The translations under genes were made by a program, and so were the position numbers. This document shows positions 34,974 through 45,082 of a stretch of DNA of 64,000 nt, piece by piece (position 1 is the first letter of the stretch; the number at the start of each line of letters is the position of its first letter). Where the stretch lies: NCBI RefSeq assembly GCF_016863035.1, contig NZ_BOOC01000035.1, forward strand, positions 1 through 64,000, in the 5' to 3' direction. Source of the DNA: Microbispora corallina (GTDB taxonomy: Bacteria > Actinomycetota > Actinomycetes > Streptosporangiales > Streptosporangiaceae). Below the pieces are notes generated by a model. That model worked only from the letters and a program-made list of their open reading frames with translations, did not search any database and was not told where the DNA came from.

Positions 34974-35488
34974 CTCTCCTCCTTGAGAACGGCTTCGCAG
35001 TGGTCCAGCCACCGTTGCTCGGCCTCGGCCTGGAAGATCATGGAATCGAGCACGAGCCGCTGGGCCACGCCGTCCGTGCCGTCCGCGGCGGCTCGCTTGA
35101 CCCTGGTCAGCTGCTGGAGGGCGGACATGGTCGCCGTACGCTGCCTGCGGATGACCTCGGCGACGTCCACCTCCCTGGCGGCGACGGCCATGGCCAGCTT
35201 GATGACCAGCTCGTCCCGTGGCCGCTCCGACTGGACGACGGGGGTGCCGAACCATCGCGCCAGCTCCGCCAGGCCGGCCGCGGTGATCGTGTAGACGACC
35301 CGGCCCTGGTCGTCGGACTCCCCCGGCGTGACCAGGCCGTCGCGCTCCATGCGGGACAGCGTCGTATAGACCTGGCCGATGTTGAGCGGCCAGGTCGCCC
35401 CTGTTGACGCCTCGAACTCCACCCGCAACTGGTAGCCGTGCCGAGGCCCCCGGCTGAGCAAAGCGAGCAGACCGTGTCTGATCGACAT
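34970..35488 (-). CDS. PadR-family regulator of the ABC exporter
   Basis: A 172-residue PadR protein: winged-helix MSIRHGLLALLSRGPRHGYQ, then IGQVYTTLSRMERDGLV and VYTITAAGLAELARWF, followed by a C-terminal helical dimerisation domain of about 75 residues. It is first in the exporter operon with two tandem palindromes directly before its ATG, so autoregulation relieved by the exported compound is the likely scheme. Confidence 0.93.
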   Translation of the reverse strand: MSIRHGLLALLSRGPRHGYQLRVEFEASTGATWPLNIGQVYTTLSRMERDGLVTPGESDDQGRVVYTITAAGLAELARWFGTPVVQSERPRDELVIKLAMAVAAREVDVAEVIRRQRTATMSALQQLTRVKRAAADGTDGVAQRLVLDSMIFQAEAEQRWLDHCEAVLKEER

Positions 35489-35490
35489 GG

Positions 35491-35514
35491 ATACTAAGTA
35501 TGCATACTCAGTAT
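35491..35514. promoter_or_regulatory. Tandem palindromes, PadR operator
   Basis: ATACTAAGTAT at 35491-35501 and ATACTCAGTAT at 35504-35514 are two copies of ATACT-N-AGTAT, centres 13 bp apart, two bases upstream of the padR start codon. PadR proteins bind paired AT-rich repeats of this type. Confidence 0.75.
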
Positions 35515-35559
35515 GCGTCTCTCAAGAGGATCCGCCGTACTCGCGGAGGGTGACGGACG

Positions 35560-36420
35560 TCAGCCGATGCCGGGGAGGGCGAAACGCCGGGCGAAGGCGG
35601 ACATCTCCTCCCGTTGCCGTTCCGGTTCGGCCGAGGTGGGGCTGACCACGACGCGGGTCACGCCCTGCGCCGCGTACGCCTCCACGCTTTCGGGGGACAT
35701 GTCGATCGATCCCCACCGTGTGTACTCCAGCCCGGCGGGGTCGCGGCCGGCCTCGGCGGCCGCGGTGCGCGCCAGGTCCCACTGGACCGCGCGTTCCCGC
35801 GGGGTGAGCGCGCCGCCGGGGAAGTAGCCGTCGCCGCGCCGTCCGGCACGGCGTGCGGCCGCCCGGCTCGACCCGCCGACGTGGATCGGCAGGTGCGTGA
35901 CGCCGTGGGGCTTGGGGTAGCTGCACACCCGGTCGAAGGCGAAGAACTCGCCGCCGAAGCTGACACCCTTCTCGTCGCCCTCCCAGAGCAGGCGCAGCAC
36001 GTCGATGGCCTCGTCGGCGCGGCGTCCCCGCGAGGCGAAGTCGACCCCCGTCGCCGCGGCCTCGCCCGGCAGGGTGCCCAGCCCCACGGTGAGGAGCCGC
36101 ATCCGCCCCTGCGACAGCACGTCGATGGTCGCCAGCCGCTTGGCCAGGACCACCGGGTGGTGGTAGGGCAGCAGCAGCACGGCCGTGCCGAGCAGGAGGC
36201 GCCGCGTGGCCGCCGCGACGAAGCCCAGGCAGTCGAGCGGATCGGGGTACGGCAGCGCCGGCGGGAGCTCGTAGGGCCCGACCGCGGCGCCGGGATACAA
36301 CACGAGGTGTTCCGGCAGGTACAGCCCCTCGAAGCCGCAGTCCTCGGCGTGGCGGGCATAGGCCACCAGCCTGCCGGGGTCGACCCCGTCGGCGGTGGAG
36401 TAACTGATCGCGAATTCCAT
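35560..36420 (-). CDS. LLM-class F420-dependent oxidoreductase
   Basis: A 286-residue luciferase-like protein: EDCGFEGLYLPEHLVLYPG near the start, TAVLLLPYHHPVVLAKRLAT in strand 4-helix 4, GRMRLLTVGLGTLPGEA, and PIHVGGSSRAAARRAGRRGD as the phosphate-binding region. ATG 36420 has GAGGGA six bases before it and is preferred over ATG 36426. Substrate unknown. It is the second such enzyme in the window (the other ends at 15945), sharing fold but not close sequence. Confidence 0.87.
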   Translation of the reverse strand: MEFAISYSTADGVDPGRLVAYARHAEDCGFEGLYLPEHLVLYPGAAVGPYELPPALPYPDPLDCLGFVAAATRRLLLGTAVLLLPYHHPVVLAKRLATIDVLSQGRMRLLTVGLGTLPGEAAATGVDFASRGRRADEAIDVLRLLWEGDEKGVSFGGEFFAFDRVCSYPKPHGVTHLPIHVGGSSRAAARRAGRRGDGYFPGGALTPRERAVQWDLARTAAAEAGRDPAGLEYTRWGSIDMSPESVEAYAAQGVTRVVVSPTSAEPERQREEMSAFARRFALPGIG

Positions 36421-36583
36421 CGTCATTCCCTCGGGCCCGTGTCGTCGCGATCACGCTAGAACCCTGTCGCCGACGTCAGGGCAAGAGCGACTCGGCCGGT
36501 GGCCCGGACCGGCGGAACGACCCGCTTCTGAACCTGGGGCTCGCCCTGCTCCTCGGCCGCTTCTCGTCGCCGGCCCCGTGACA

Positions 36584-36619
36584 GGGCGTCCGGCGAGCAC
36601 ACTCTCTCGCCGGACGCCC
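36584..36619. terminator. Strong hairpin terminator after the esterase gene
   Basis: A perfect 14-bp stem, GGGCGTCCGGCGAG at 36584-36597 and CTCGCCGGACGCCC at 36606-36619, with an 8-nt loop. It lies 60 bp beyond the esterase stop on the minus strand; no T-run, as usual for high-GC actinomycetes. Confidence 0.85.
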
Positions 36620-36679
36620 CTCGATCACGTCATCGCGTCGGAAACGACCTCCCGCACCACGATGGCGCGGACAGCGGAC

Positions 36680-38200
<1,521 letters not shown>

Positions 38201-38362
38201 TCATGTGCTTCTCCAGGAAACGCGCGTTACCCGCCGGCGGCGCCGCAAAGGGGTGGTGCGGCGGACCGGACGTCGACGCGGGGCGCGGAGCCGGTACCCC
38301 ACGACCGTTGTCGAACCAGCGAGAATGCCTCAAGAGGGGTGTCCCGAAGGCGTGGATACTAA

Positions 38363-38391
38363 TTACGATCCGGTTACTGACACCCTGTCAA
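38363..38391 (-). promoter_or_regulatory. Candidate sigma-70 promoter for the esterase gene
   Basis: On the minus strand TTGACA (complement of 38386-38391), a 17-bp spacer, then TCGTAA (38363-38368). It is about 305 bp before GTG 38056, so the leader would be long. The 38108-38727 stretch otherwise holds no gene I trust. Confidence 0.4.
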
Positions 38392-38396
38392 GATAT

Positions 38397-38424
38397 TAAG
38401 CATGCTTATCTCCTGTCACAGGAG
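38397..38424. promoter_or_regulatory. Paired palindromes beside the esterase promoter
   Basis: TAAGCATGCTTA (38397-38408) is a perfect 12-bp palindrome, and CTCCTGT-C-ACAGGAG (38410-38424) a perfect 7-bp inverted repeat right after it. They lie just upstream of the TTGACA element on the minus strand, a good place for an activator or repressor site. Confidence 0.45.
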
Positions 38425-38727
38425 TGAAACATGGTGGCGTGGTCGGCCCTTGGCTCTCCGCCTGCCCCTGTTGACCTCGCGTTCCGTCGGACATCCGCCC
38501 TGCTGGACCCGCTGAGTATGCATCTCTGGCGCGTGCTGAGGGGGTCGCGGGACGGGTCGCCGAATGAAAGTAAGTCGTATTCTTTCAGGCGAGGCGCGGC
38601 GGTCGAACGCTTAGCCAAGGGCAACCGCCGACGGCACGATCGCGTGAAGAGTAGAACTCATTCCCAGCGTCCGCCCTGGCATCGGGCCCTCGGGGACCGG
38701 GCCGAGGGTGGCCCGGCGACTCGGCTC

Positions 38728-39228
38728 CTACGGGTGAGAATCGAGGCGGTGCGTCGATCCGGCGTCGAGGGCGCCGGTGACGTTTCGAATGCCGGCGCGG
38801 ACCATGGCGCCGTACTGGTCTTCGGGTAGGCACTGGACGAGGTCACGGGCGTTCGCCAGGTGTTCGCGGGCCAGGTCGGTGTTGCTCAGCCGGCGGTGGA
38901 CGTCGGCCAGGTTGAGGTGCAGTGAGGGCAGGAAGCCCTGAACCTGTAGCGAGGAGTGGTACCGCTGCGCACGGTCGTCGGTGAGGTCGGCAACGGCCGC
39001 CAGGGCGCGCTCGTCCCAGACGAGTTCCGCTTCGGCGCTGTCCTGAAGGTCCGCGAGGTAGTGGGCGAGGACGCAGCGGTGAAAGGCGTCGCCGTCGGCG
39101 CCGATCCGGTCCCAGAGGGCGGTCAGGGCGTCGCGGGCCTCGCCCCTCTGCCCTGATCGGCCGAGCTCCACGGCGGCGACGATGCGGGCCATGGTCTCGT
39201 CCGGCTTCGCATCAGCGGGCTGGCTCAC
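38728..39228 (-). CDS. TPR-like protein coupled to the MerR-clamp gene
   Basis: A 166-residue helical protein starting GTG 39228 (GGAGAATC just before). Helix pairs such as IVAAVELGRSGQRGEARDAL and SLHLNLADVHRRLSNTDLAR have tetratricopeptide-like spacing. The start lies 17 bp inside the preceding MerR-clamp gene, so the two are co-translated. Function unknown; a partner role to the upstream protein is plausible. Confidence 0.75.
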   Translation of the reverse strand: MSQPADAKPDETMARIVAAVELGRSGQRGEARDALTALWDRIGADGDAFHRCVLAHYLADLQDSAEAELVWDERALAAVADLTDDRAQRYHSSLQVQGFLPSLHLNLADVHRRLSNTDLAREHLANARDLVQCLPEDQYGAMVRAGIRNVTGALDAGSTHRLDSHP

Positions 39229-40285
39229 GATTCTCCTTGATGTCCGGCCCGGAGGCCGCCTTGACCGGCATGACGAGGGTGGTGAGATCGCTGTCGTCGG
39301 CCGAGCGGACGACGACGGGCAGGTCAGGCCGACTGATCTGCAGCATCACGTCTGGACCGATGCCGGCCGTCAGCGCCGGATGCAGCGTGGTGAACGTGAA
39401 GCTGACCGCCAGCGGCTCACCCGTGATGTCGGCCGGGATCGCCACCGATCTGTCGTGACGAGCGGACGACCTGATGCGCAGGGCACCGTCCACGACAAGG
39501 TCCAGGCGCGCTTCCGGATCGTGGCCCAGCGCCCGCAGCAGCGGGCCACGTGGGGCGACCACTCGCGTCACAGGACCGGGTAGGTCGTCGAGGACGGCCC
39601 GGTAGGCGGGAAACGTCTCCTCGACCGCGGGCAGGATCCGTTCGCCACCTGGGCCGTCGAGGCGGACATGCGTGCCGGTGAACCGCAGACGCACCCGAGC
39701 CTGCTCATCGATCCACGGCCGTGCTTCGTTCAGGTGGGTCGCCGCGACGACCGCCGCGCCCGGCACGCGAAGCTGCTGTTCGGCGCGCAGCGACCTGATC
39801 GCCAGGCGGTATCGGTCGGTCGCCACCAGGACGACTTCTCCGCCGGCCGCCTCGATCAGGACTCCGCCGAGCACGGGGATGTCGCCGGTGGCCTCAACGG
39901 CCGGGGCGACCTGCCCGATCGCCTCGGCAAGGAGCCGGCCCGGCAACGACACAGCGTCGCCGCGGTGAACACGGATCAGGTCCAGAGCGGTGGTGACGTT
40001 GGCACGGGCGACCTCGACAGCCCGCTCCATCGCGGCCAGATGGTCGGCCAGCAGTTCCTCGGCCGCGTCCAACGGGCCGGCCAGGACCCGCCGTACCTCA
40101 CCCAACGGCAGTCCCGCTGCACGCAGCCGGCGGATCAGGACGACCTCATCGAGCTGGTGCACGGAGTAGTACCGGTAGCCGGTCGCCGAATCGACCGACG
40201 CGGGCCGTACGAGGCCGCAGTCGTCGTAGAAGCGCAGAGCACTCGTCGTGACGTTCGCCGCCCGCGCGAACACCCCGATTGTCAT
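39212..40285 (-). CDS. MerR regulator fused to DNA polymerase III beta-clamp-like domain
   Basis: A 357-residue protein. Residues 1-70 are a MerR winged helix (MTIGVFARAANVTTSALRFY, GYRYYSVHQLDEVVLIRRL), then a coiled-coil dimer helix to about 115. Residues about 125-345 match the sliding-clamp (DnaN) fold: VLVATDRYRLAIRSL, EETFPAYRAVLDDLP and the C-terminal strand ending TTLVMPVK, the usual clamp finish. Two clamp domains rather than three are visible. Similar MerR-clamp proteins are annotated in actinomycetes, but their role is unclear. The clamp part may be a ligand or dimer module rather than act in replication. ATG 40285 is chosen because the MerR domain begins there; 40327 is also open. 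Confidence 0.85.
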   Translation of the reverse strand: MTIGVFARAANVTTSALRFYDDCGLVRPASVDSATGYRYYSVHQLDEVVLIRRLRAAGLPLGEVRRVLAGPLDAAEELLADHLAAMERAVEVARANVTTALDLIRVHRGDAVSLPGRLLAEAIGQVAPAVEATGDIPVLGGVLIEAAGGEVVLVATDRYRLAIRSLRAEQQLRVPGAAVVAATHLNEARPWIDEQARVRLRFTGTHVRLDGPGGERILPAVEETFPAYRAVLDDLPGPVTRVVAPRGPLLRALGHDPEARLDLVVDGALRIRSSARHDRSVAIPADITGEPLAVSFTFTTLHPALTAGIGPDVMLQISRPDLPVVVRSADDSDLTTLVMPVKAASGPDIKENREPAR

Positions 40286-40337
40286 CCGATCTTCTTGTCC
40301 CCCCACGCCTCCATCCTGATGCTTCAAGCAACACGAA

Positions 40338-40360
40338 GGTCAAACGCACGCTGCTTGACC
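40338..40360. promoter_or_regulatory. Inverted repeat upstream of the MerR-clamp gene
   Basis: GGTCAA (40338-40343) and TTGACC (40355-40360), 11-nt spacer, 53 bp before the MerR start. MerR-family operators are repeats like this set between long-spaced -35 and -10 elements. Confidence 0.45.
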
Positions 40361-40480
40361 GCGACTCTGTTGACGGACACGGCTACCGGTGGCCTCGGGT
40401 TGTTCCCCGGGGATGTAGCGGCCGGCTCATGACGTCGGCGACTGCTCGGTGAAGGGCCGCGGATACCTGTGCCACCCGCC

Positions 40481-41074
40481 TCAGGCGCGTCTTTTGACCG
40501 CGCTGTTCAGGAGGGCGAGGGCCGCCTCGCGGGCGTCGGCGGCGGCGCCGGGGCCTTCGAGGTGGTCGGCGACCACGGTCGCGCCTTCCAGGAGCAGGAG
40601 GAGGCGCCGTCCCAGGGCGGCGGGATCCGCGGCTCCGGCCCGGGTGGCGATCGAGGTGAGAAGGTCCAGGTAGCGGCCGAGATGGCGGGCGGCGATGGTG
40701 CTGGCCGGGGCGGTGTGGTGCTGGGTGGCGGCGTTGACGATCGCGCAGCCGCGGAAGCCGGGTTCGTCGAACCAGCGGCCGAGGGCGTCGAAGACCGCGG
40801 CGAGTTGGGCCGCCGGGTCGTCACCGGCGTCCGCGGCCGCTCGGGCCAGCCAGTGCGTGACGCGGTCGCTGCGGGCTTCCAGGACGCAGCGGACGAGTTC
40901 GTCCTTCGACCCGAAGTGGCGGTAGAGCGTCTCCTTGGAAATGCCCGCGGTGGCGCACAGCTCCGCGATGCCCACGCCGTCAAGCCCGCGCGCGTACAGG
41001 ACGCCTTCCGCGGTGCGAAGGATCGCCGCCCGGGTGCGGTCAGGGTCCAGGCTGCTGCCTGTGGGAACCGGCAT
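40481..41074 (-). CDS. TetR-family repressor of the hydrolase/MFS operon
   Basis: A 197-residue regulator: HTH ILRTAEGVLYARGLDGVGIA then CATAGISKETLYRHFGSKDE; C-terminal domain with GRWFDEPGFRGCAIVNAATQ, as in the subgroup responding to small electrophiles or drugs. Start ATG 41074. It is divergent from an alpha/beta-hydrolase and MFS pair; two identical-core palindromes lie in the 78-bp gap. Confidence 0.92.
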   Translation of the reverse strand: MPVPTGSSLDPDRTRAAILRTAEGVLYARGLDGVGIAELCATAGISKETLYRHFGSKDELVRCVLEARSDRVTHWLARAAADAGDDPAAQLAAVFDALGRWFDEPGFRGCAIVNAATQHHTAPASTIAARHLGRYLDLLTSIATRAGAADPAALGRRLLLLLEGATVVADHLEGPGAAADAREAALALLNSAVKRRA

Positions 41075-41083
41075 GCGTAGATG

Positions 41084-41134
41084 GTACCAGTCGGTTCGAT
41101 GTGCTGCTAACCTCCTGATCGAACCAGTCGGTTC
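41084..41134. promoter_or_regulatory. Two TetR operators
   Basis: GAACCAGTCGGTTC (41121-41134, perfect GAACC/GGTTC arms) and GTACCAGTCGGTTC (41084-41097), centres 37 bp apart, lie between the divergent tetR and hydrolase starts. The pair would let one repressor shut off both promoters. Confidence 0.75.
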
Positions 41135-41152
41135 CATCTTGAGGAGTCAGCT

Positions 41153-41998
41153 GTGCCCGACCCGCTCGTCACCGATCCCGTCCATACGCGGGGACCTGCC
41201 GCGCGCACCGTGCCCGTGACCTTTCAGAGCGCGGGTGCGACGCTGCTGGGCGTCCTGCACCTGCCGCCGGGCCCCGGCCCGCACCCGGTCGTGGTCCTGC
41301 TGCACGGCTTCCCCGGAAACGAACGGAACTTCGACCTCGCGCAGGCGCTGCGCCGAGCGGGCTACGCGTCGCTGGTGTTCCATTACCGCGGCTCCTGGGG
41401 GATGGACGGCTCCTGGTCGTGGGCGCATGTGCTGGAGGACTCCGCTCGCGTGGTCGCCCGCCTGCGGGAGTCCGAGACCGCGAGCGCCCACGCCCTCGAC
41501 CCGGGCCGGCTGGCCGTCATCGGGCACAGCGCGGGCGGCTTCGCCGCGCTGATGACCGCGGCCGCCGATCCCGGCGTGGCCGCGGTCGGTTCGGTGGCCG
41601 GGTTCGACTTCGGAACCGCCGCCGCCGCCTGCCAGGGCGACCCGGCCGTGCGGGCCGCCTACCTCGAAGACTGGGCGGGCGAACTGCTCGCCCTGCGCGG
41701 CACCGACGCGCAGGCGCTGGTCACGGAGATGGAGGCGGCAGGAGACGCGTGGAGCCTGGCCCGCCTCGCGCCACGGCTGGCCACCCGCCCCGTGCTGCTG
41801 ATCGGCACCGGCCGCGACACCGTCACCCCCGCCGGCGTCCATCACGCGCCGCTGGTGGACGCCTACCTCGCCCACCCCGTTCCGGGCCTCGAGCACCACG
41901 TCTTCCACACCGACCACGCCCTGTCCGACCATCGCGTCGCCCTCGCCCGTACGGTGATCGCCTTCCTCGACCGGCACCTGAAAGACACCACGAGGTGA
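41153..41998 (+). CDS. Alpha/beta hydrolase (dienelactone hydrolase/prolyl peptidase-like)
   Basis: A 281-residue cytoplasmic hydrolase: oxyanion loop VVLLHGFPGNERNFDLAQAL, nucleophile elbow VIGHSAGGFAAL, acid region LIGTGRDTVTPAGVHHAP and His in FHTDHALSDHRVAL. Start GTG 41153 with GAGGAG six bases upstream. It overlaps the MFS gene by four bases (GTGA). The substrate is unknown; the TetR context suggests it processes a compound that the MFS protein exports. Confidence 0.88.
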   Translation: MPDPLVTDPVHTRGPAARTVPVTFQSAGATLLGVLHLPPGPGPHPVVVLLHGFPGNERNFDLAQALRRAGYASLVFHYRGSWGMDGSWSWAHVLEDSARVVARLRESETASAHALDPGRLAVIGHSAGGFAALMTAAADPGVAAVGSVAGFDFGTAAAACQGDPAVRAAYLEDWAGELLALRGTDAQALVTEMEAAGDAWSLARLAPRLATRPVLLIGTGRDTVTPAGVHHAPLVDAYLAHPVPGLEHHVFHTDHALSDHRVALARTVIAFLDRHLKDTTR

Positions 41999-43191
41999 GC
42001 TTGATCCCCACCCCTGCGGAGGCCACGGGACCTCTGCTGCGGCAGGCACCTGCCCGTCGCTGGGCCGCCGCACGACTCGCCCTGGGAACCGCGTCGGCTC
42101 TGGGCATCTCCCGCTTCGCCTACGGCCTGCTCCTGCCGGCCATGCGGACCGATCTGCACTGGAGCCTTGCCCAAGCCGGTGCGCTGACGACCGCCAACAG
42201 CCTCGGATACCTTCTGGGAGCCCTGCTTGCCGGCGTCCTGGGGCGGCGGTGGGGGCCCACCGCGACCTTCCACCTGGGCATGATGCTCACCGCCCTGGCC
42301 CTGGCCGCCACCGCGGTGAGCGGCGCGTATCTGGCACTGCTCACCGCACGCACGGCGGCGGGCGTCGCCGGCGCCCTGGTCTTCGTCGCGGGAGGCGTGA
42401 TCGCTTCGCGCAACGCCGCCGCCGCGCGCTCCCCCGCCCCGATCACGATCTACTTCTCCGGCGCCGGGCTGGGCATCGCCGTCTGCGGAGCATCGCTACC
42501 ACCCCTGATGACGCGCGCCCCGCACGACTGGCCGTCGGCCTGGATCGGCCTGGCCGCCTTCGCCTTCCTGGCCACCGCCGCCAGCTGGACCGCCGCACGA
42601 GTCGACGAACCCGAACTGCGGTCGGCCACCGGTCGACCCCGGATGGGGCGCCTGTGGCGCACCGCCCTCGCCTACCTGCTCTTCGCCGGCGGATACATCG
42701 CCTACGTCACCTTCCTGTCAGCCACCCTGGCCCAGGACCACGCGCCCGTGTGGCTGATCAGCACACTGTGGACCCTCCTGGGGATCGGCGCCATGGCCGC
42801 ACCGCGCCTTTGGAACCCTCTCATCGGCGCATGGCCGCCGGCCCGCGTCCTCACCACCCTGCTGGCCCTGCTCGGCGGCGCGAGCGCCCTCGCCCTCGTC
42901 AGCACGTCATACGCTGTCCTCGCCATCTCGGTCCTGGCCTACGGCGGCACCTTCATGACCGTTCCGGCCGCCGTCACCGCGACCATCCGCGGCGCCACCC
43001 GCCCCGAGGACTGGGCACCCACCCTCTCCGCTTTCACCACGGTATTCGCCGCCGGCCAAGCCGTCGGCCCGTGGGCGGCTGGAGCCATCGCCGACCACAC
43101 CTCGGCCGGCGCCACGCTCGTCTGGACCGCCGCGCTGTGCGCCTCAGCCGCAGTCGTCGCGGCGACCGGGCGGCCGAAGCCTCCGCGGTAG
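41995..43191 (+). CDS. MFS transporter, YbfB/YjiJ type
   Basis: About 398 residues with 12 membrane helices. The subgroup signature is near the N-terminus (GISRFAYGLLLPAMRTDLHW) with SLGYLLGALLAGVLGRRWGP as the first cytoplasmic loop. The GTG start overlaps the hydrolase stop; the open frame upstream is a shadow. It is probably an efflux carrier induced together with the hydrolase. Confidence 0.88.
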   Translation: MSLIPTPAEATGPLLRQAPARRWAAARLALGTASALGISRFAYGLLLPAMRTDLHWSLAQAGALTTANSLGYLLGALLAGVLGRRWGPTATFHLGMMLTALALAATAVSGAYLALLTARTAAGVAGALVFVAGGVIASRNAAAARSPAPITIYFSGAGLGIAVCGASLPPLMTRAPHDWPSAWIGLAAFAFLATAASWTAARVDEPELRSATGRPRMGRLWRTALAYLLFAGGYIAYVTFLSATLAQDHAPVWLISTLWTLLGIGAMAAPRLWNPLIGAWPPARVLTTLLALLGGASALALVSTSYAVLAISVLAYGGTFMTVPAAVTATIRGATRPEDWAPTLSAFTTVFAAGQAVGPWAAGAIADHTSAGATLVWTAALCASAAVVAATGRPKPPR

Positions 43192-43257
43192 GGGCCGGTT
43201 TGGGCGCGGCTTCAGGGGTGTGCCCCTGCGCGGCGACGGGATGGCGAGACCGGCATC

Positions 43258-43668
43258 ATGGCGGGCATGGTTTCGGACTCCAGGCACATCAGCGAGCGGA
43301 TCGACCGGAACGCGGCCGACGTCTACCAGTACGCGTCGGACCCGAGGAATCTCCCGGAGTGGGCTCCCGGGCTCGGCGGTTCCGTGGAGAACGTCGACGG
43401 ACGGTGGTTCGTGGACACCCCGTCGGGGCGGGTCGGCCTGGCCTTCGCGGAGCGCAACGAGTACGGCGTCCTCGACCACGACGTCACCCTGCCCTCGGGC
43501 GAAGTGATCTACAACCCGATGCGGGTCATCGCCGATGGCGACGGCTGCGAAGTGGTGTTCAGCCTGCGCCGCCTCCCGGACATGAGCGACGAGGACTTCT
43601 CCCGCGACGCGGGTCTCGTGCAGGCCGACCTCACCCGGTTGAAGCACATACTCGAAGCCACCGACTAG
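43258..43668 (+). CDS. SRPBCC (START-like) family protein
   Basis: A 136-residue helix-grip protein. The typical start ISERIDRNAADVYQYASDPR is followed by NLPEWAPGLGGSVENVDGRW, beta-strands through DHDVTLPSGEVIYNPMRV, and a long C-terminal helix DLTRLKHILEATD. This family includes cyclases and hydrophobic-ligand carriers; no reaction can be named. Confidence 0.8.
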   Translation: MAGMVSDSRHISERIDRNAADVYQYASDPRNLPEWAPGLGGSVENVDGRWFVDTPSGRVGLAFAERNEYGVLDHDVTLPSGEVIYNPMRVIADGDGCEVVFSLRRLPDMSDEDFSRDAGLVQADLTRLKHILEATD

Positions 43669-43744
43669 GTGCCTTGCGCACCCCGCGGACGGCCCGGCGC
43701 TCCCCCGCCGGCCCGATCTCACGCCGGGCAGGACCGGGTCGGGG

Positions 43745-44860
43745 TCAGCGGACGAATGACACCGCGATGCCGAGTCCGTCGACCAGTCCGGTGCCGGCGT
43801 CGGTGAAGGTACGCCGCGGCGGCGTGTTGCCGTCGGCCAGCCGGTCGAAGGCCAGGATGCTGCCGGGGCTGCTGAACGCGGCCGCCTTGGTGAGCACGAA
43901 GATGGTGCCGTCGACCTGGCTGCCGGCGATGCCGGTGACCACCTTCCCGGCCAGGCCGGTCGCCGAACCGGAGATCACGCGCACGGGGGCGGCGTCCCCG
44001 CTCGCGGTGCCGGCGTACACGTTGACGTGGGTCTGCTGGCCCTGGCTGACGGCGACGTAGAGCCGGCCGGTGAAGGCGGAGTAGGCGACCGCGAGCTGGT
44101 CGCAGGTGCTGGAGCAGCTGCCCAGGCCGGTGTGCGGCCCGGCGATGACCCGTACGGGTGCGGCGCCGCCGGACGGGCCGCCGTTGAAGAACTCCACCGC
44201 GTTGCCGGTCGACCGCGCCACCGCGGCGATCACATGTCCGGACGTGTCCGTGGTCAGGACGCTCGGCCACGGATAGAACCCCGACTCGTCCAGCGGGATC
44301 TGGCGTACCGCGGGAACCGTGTAGAGGTTCGCGGCCGTACCCCTCGCACCCGGCGCGGCCACCGAGATCGCCGCCTCGGCCTGACCGGTCGCCACGTACG
44401 CGTACCCCGCGGTGTCCACCGCCACCGCCCGGGAGTCCGGCCCGGCGACGCGGAACATCCGGCCCGGCGTCGTGGCGCCCGGTGGGTAGACGAAGGTGGT
44501 CGCGTCCGACAGGAAGCTCTGCGCGTAGGCGTTCCCGGCGATGTCGAAGGCGATCCCCCACGGCCCCCAGTAGGTGTTCGGGTCGCCCGGGTCGGCCAGT
44601 TGCCGCGCCGGCGACACGGCACCCGTGCTCCCGGTCGGATAGGCCGTCACCGGACCGTGGGCGTTCGCCACGTAGACCAGTTCCGGACCGCCCGTGGGGT
44701 ACGGCGTCGGACTGGCGGTGGGGGACGGCGCCGGACTGGCGGAAAGCCCGGTCGCGGCCCCGGCGCTGGGGAGGCCGCCCGTCCACCCCGTACCCGCTAC
44801 GAACGTGAGTGCGGCCAGGACACCGGCCACACCCAACCGCCTTGACACAGCACGCCGCAT
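43745..44860 (-). CDS. Secreted beta-propeller protein (NHL/YVTN-like)
   Basis: About 371 residues from ATG 44860. A signal peptide (MRRAVSRRLGVAGVLAALTF, cleavage near AGAA) and a Ser/Pro linker (SASPAPSPTASPTPYPTGGP) are followed by blade-like repeats: ELVYVANAHGPVTAYPTGST, WGIAFDIAGNAYAQSFLSD, RAVAVDTAGYAYVATGQAE and QLAVAYSAFTGRLYVAVS. The pattern of short beta-strands with N-x-Y/V-V-A suggests a six- or seven-blade propeller. An extracellular binding role is likely; nothing shows enzymatic residues. Confidence 0.75.
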   Translation of the reverse strand: MRRAVSRRLGVAGVLAALTFVAGTGWTGGLPSAGAATGLSASPAPSPTASPTPYPTGGPELVYVANAHGPVTAYPTGSTGAVSPARQLADPGDPNTYWGPWGIAFDIAGNAYAQSFLSDATTFVYPPGATTPGRMFRVAGPDSRAVAVDTAGYAYVATGQAEAAISVAAPGARGTAANLYTVPAVRQIPLDESGFYPWPSVLTTDTSGHVIAAVARSTGNAVEFFNGGPSGGAAPVRVIAGPHTGLGSCSSTCDQLAVAYSAFTGRLYVAVSQGQQTHVNVYAGTASGDAAPVRVISGSATGLAGKVVTGIAGSQVDGTIFVLTKAAAFSSPGSILAFDRLADGNTPPRRTFTDAGTGLVDGLGIAVSFVR

Positions 44861-45013
44861 GCGCACAACGTCCCATCGCCCCGAACACAAGGCAACGGCG
44901 CCAGATGAGAGGGACACACCCCCAGCGGTTCGCTCGGCCCCCACGGTGCGTAATCGCCTGCGGTAGCGGCCTGATCACCCCGCCTCGGCCTCGCTCGCCT
45001 TCGACTCGCGGCA

Positions 45014-45028
45014 GATGAATCGTTCATC
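45014..45028. promoter_or_regulatory. Palindrome upstream of the propeller gene
   Basis: GATGAA-TCG-TTCATC, perfect 6-bp arms with 3-nt centre, in the gap between the propeller gene start and the TetR stop. Possible operator. Confidence 0.35.
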
Positions 45029-45082
45029 CTCGGCGGGCTTCGGTCCGTGCCCTGAGGTCCACATACAGCTCGCTGATCGTTT

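Noticed and set aside
38431-38829. 132-codon ORF with GGAG eight bases before its ATG
   Set aside because: Its second half overlaps the TPR-like gene antisense and shows no motif; the GGAG belongs to a palindrome. Kept as intergenic.
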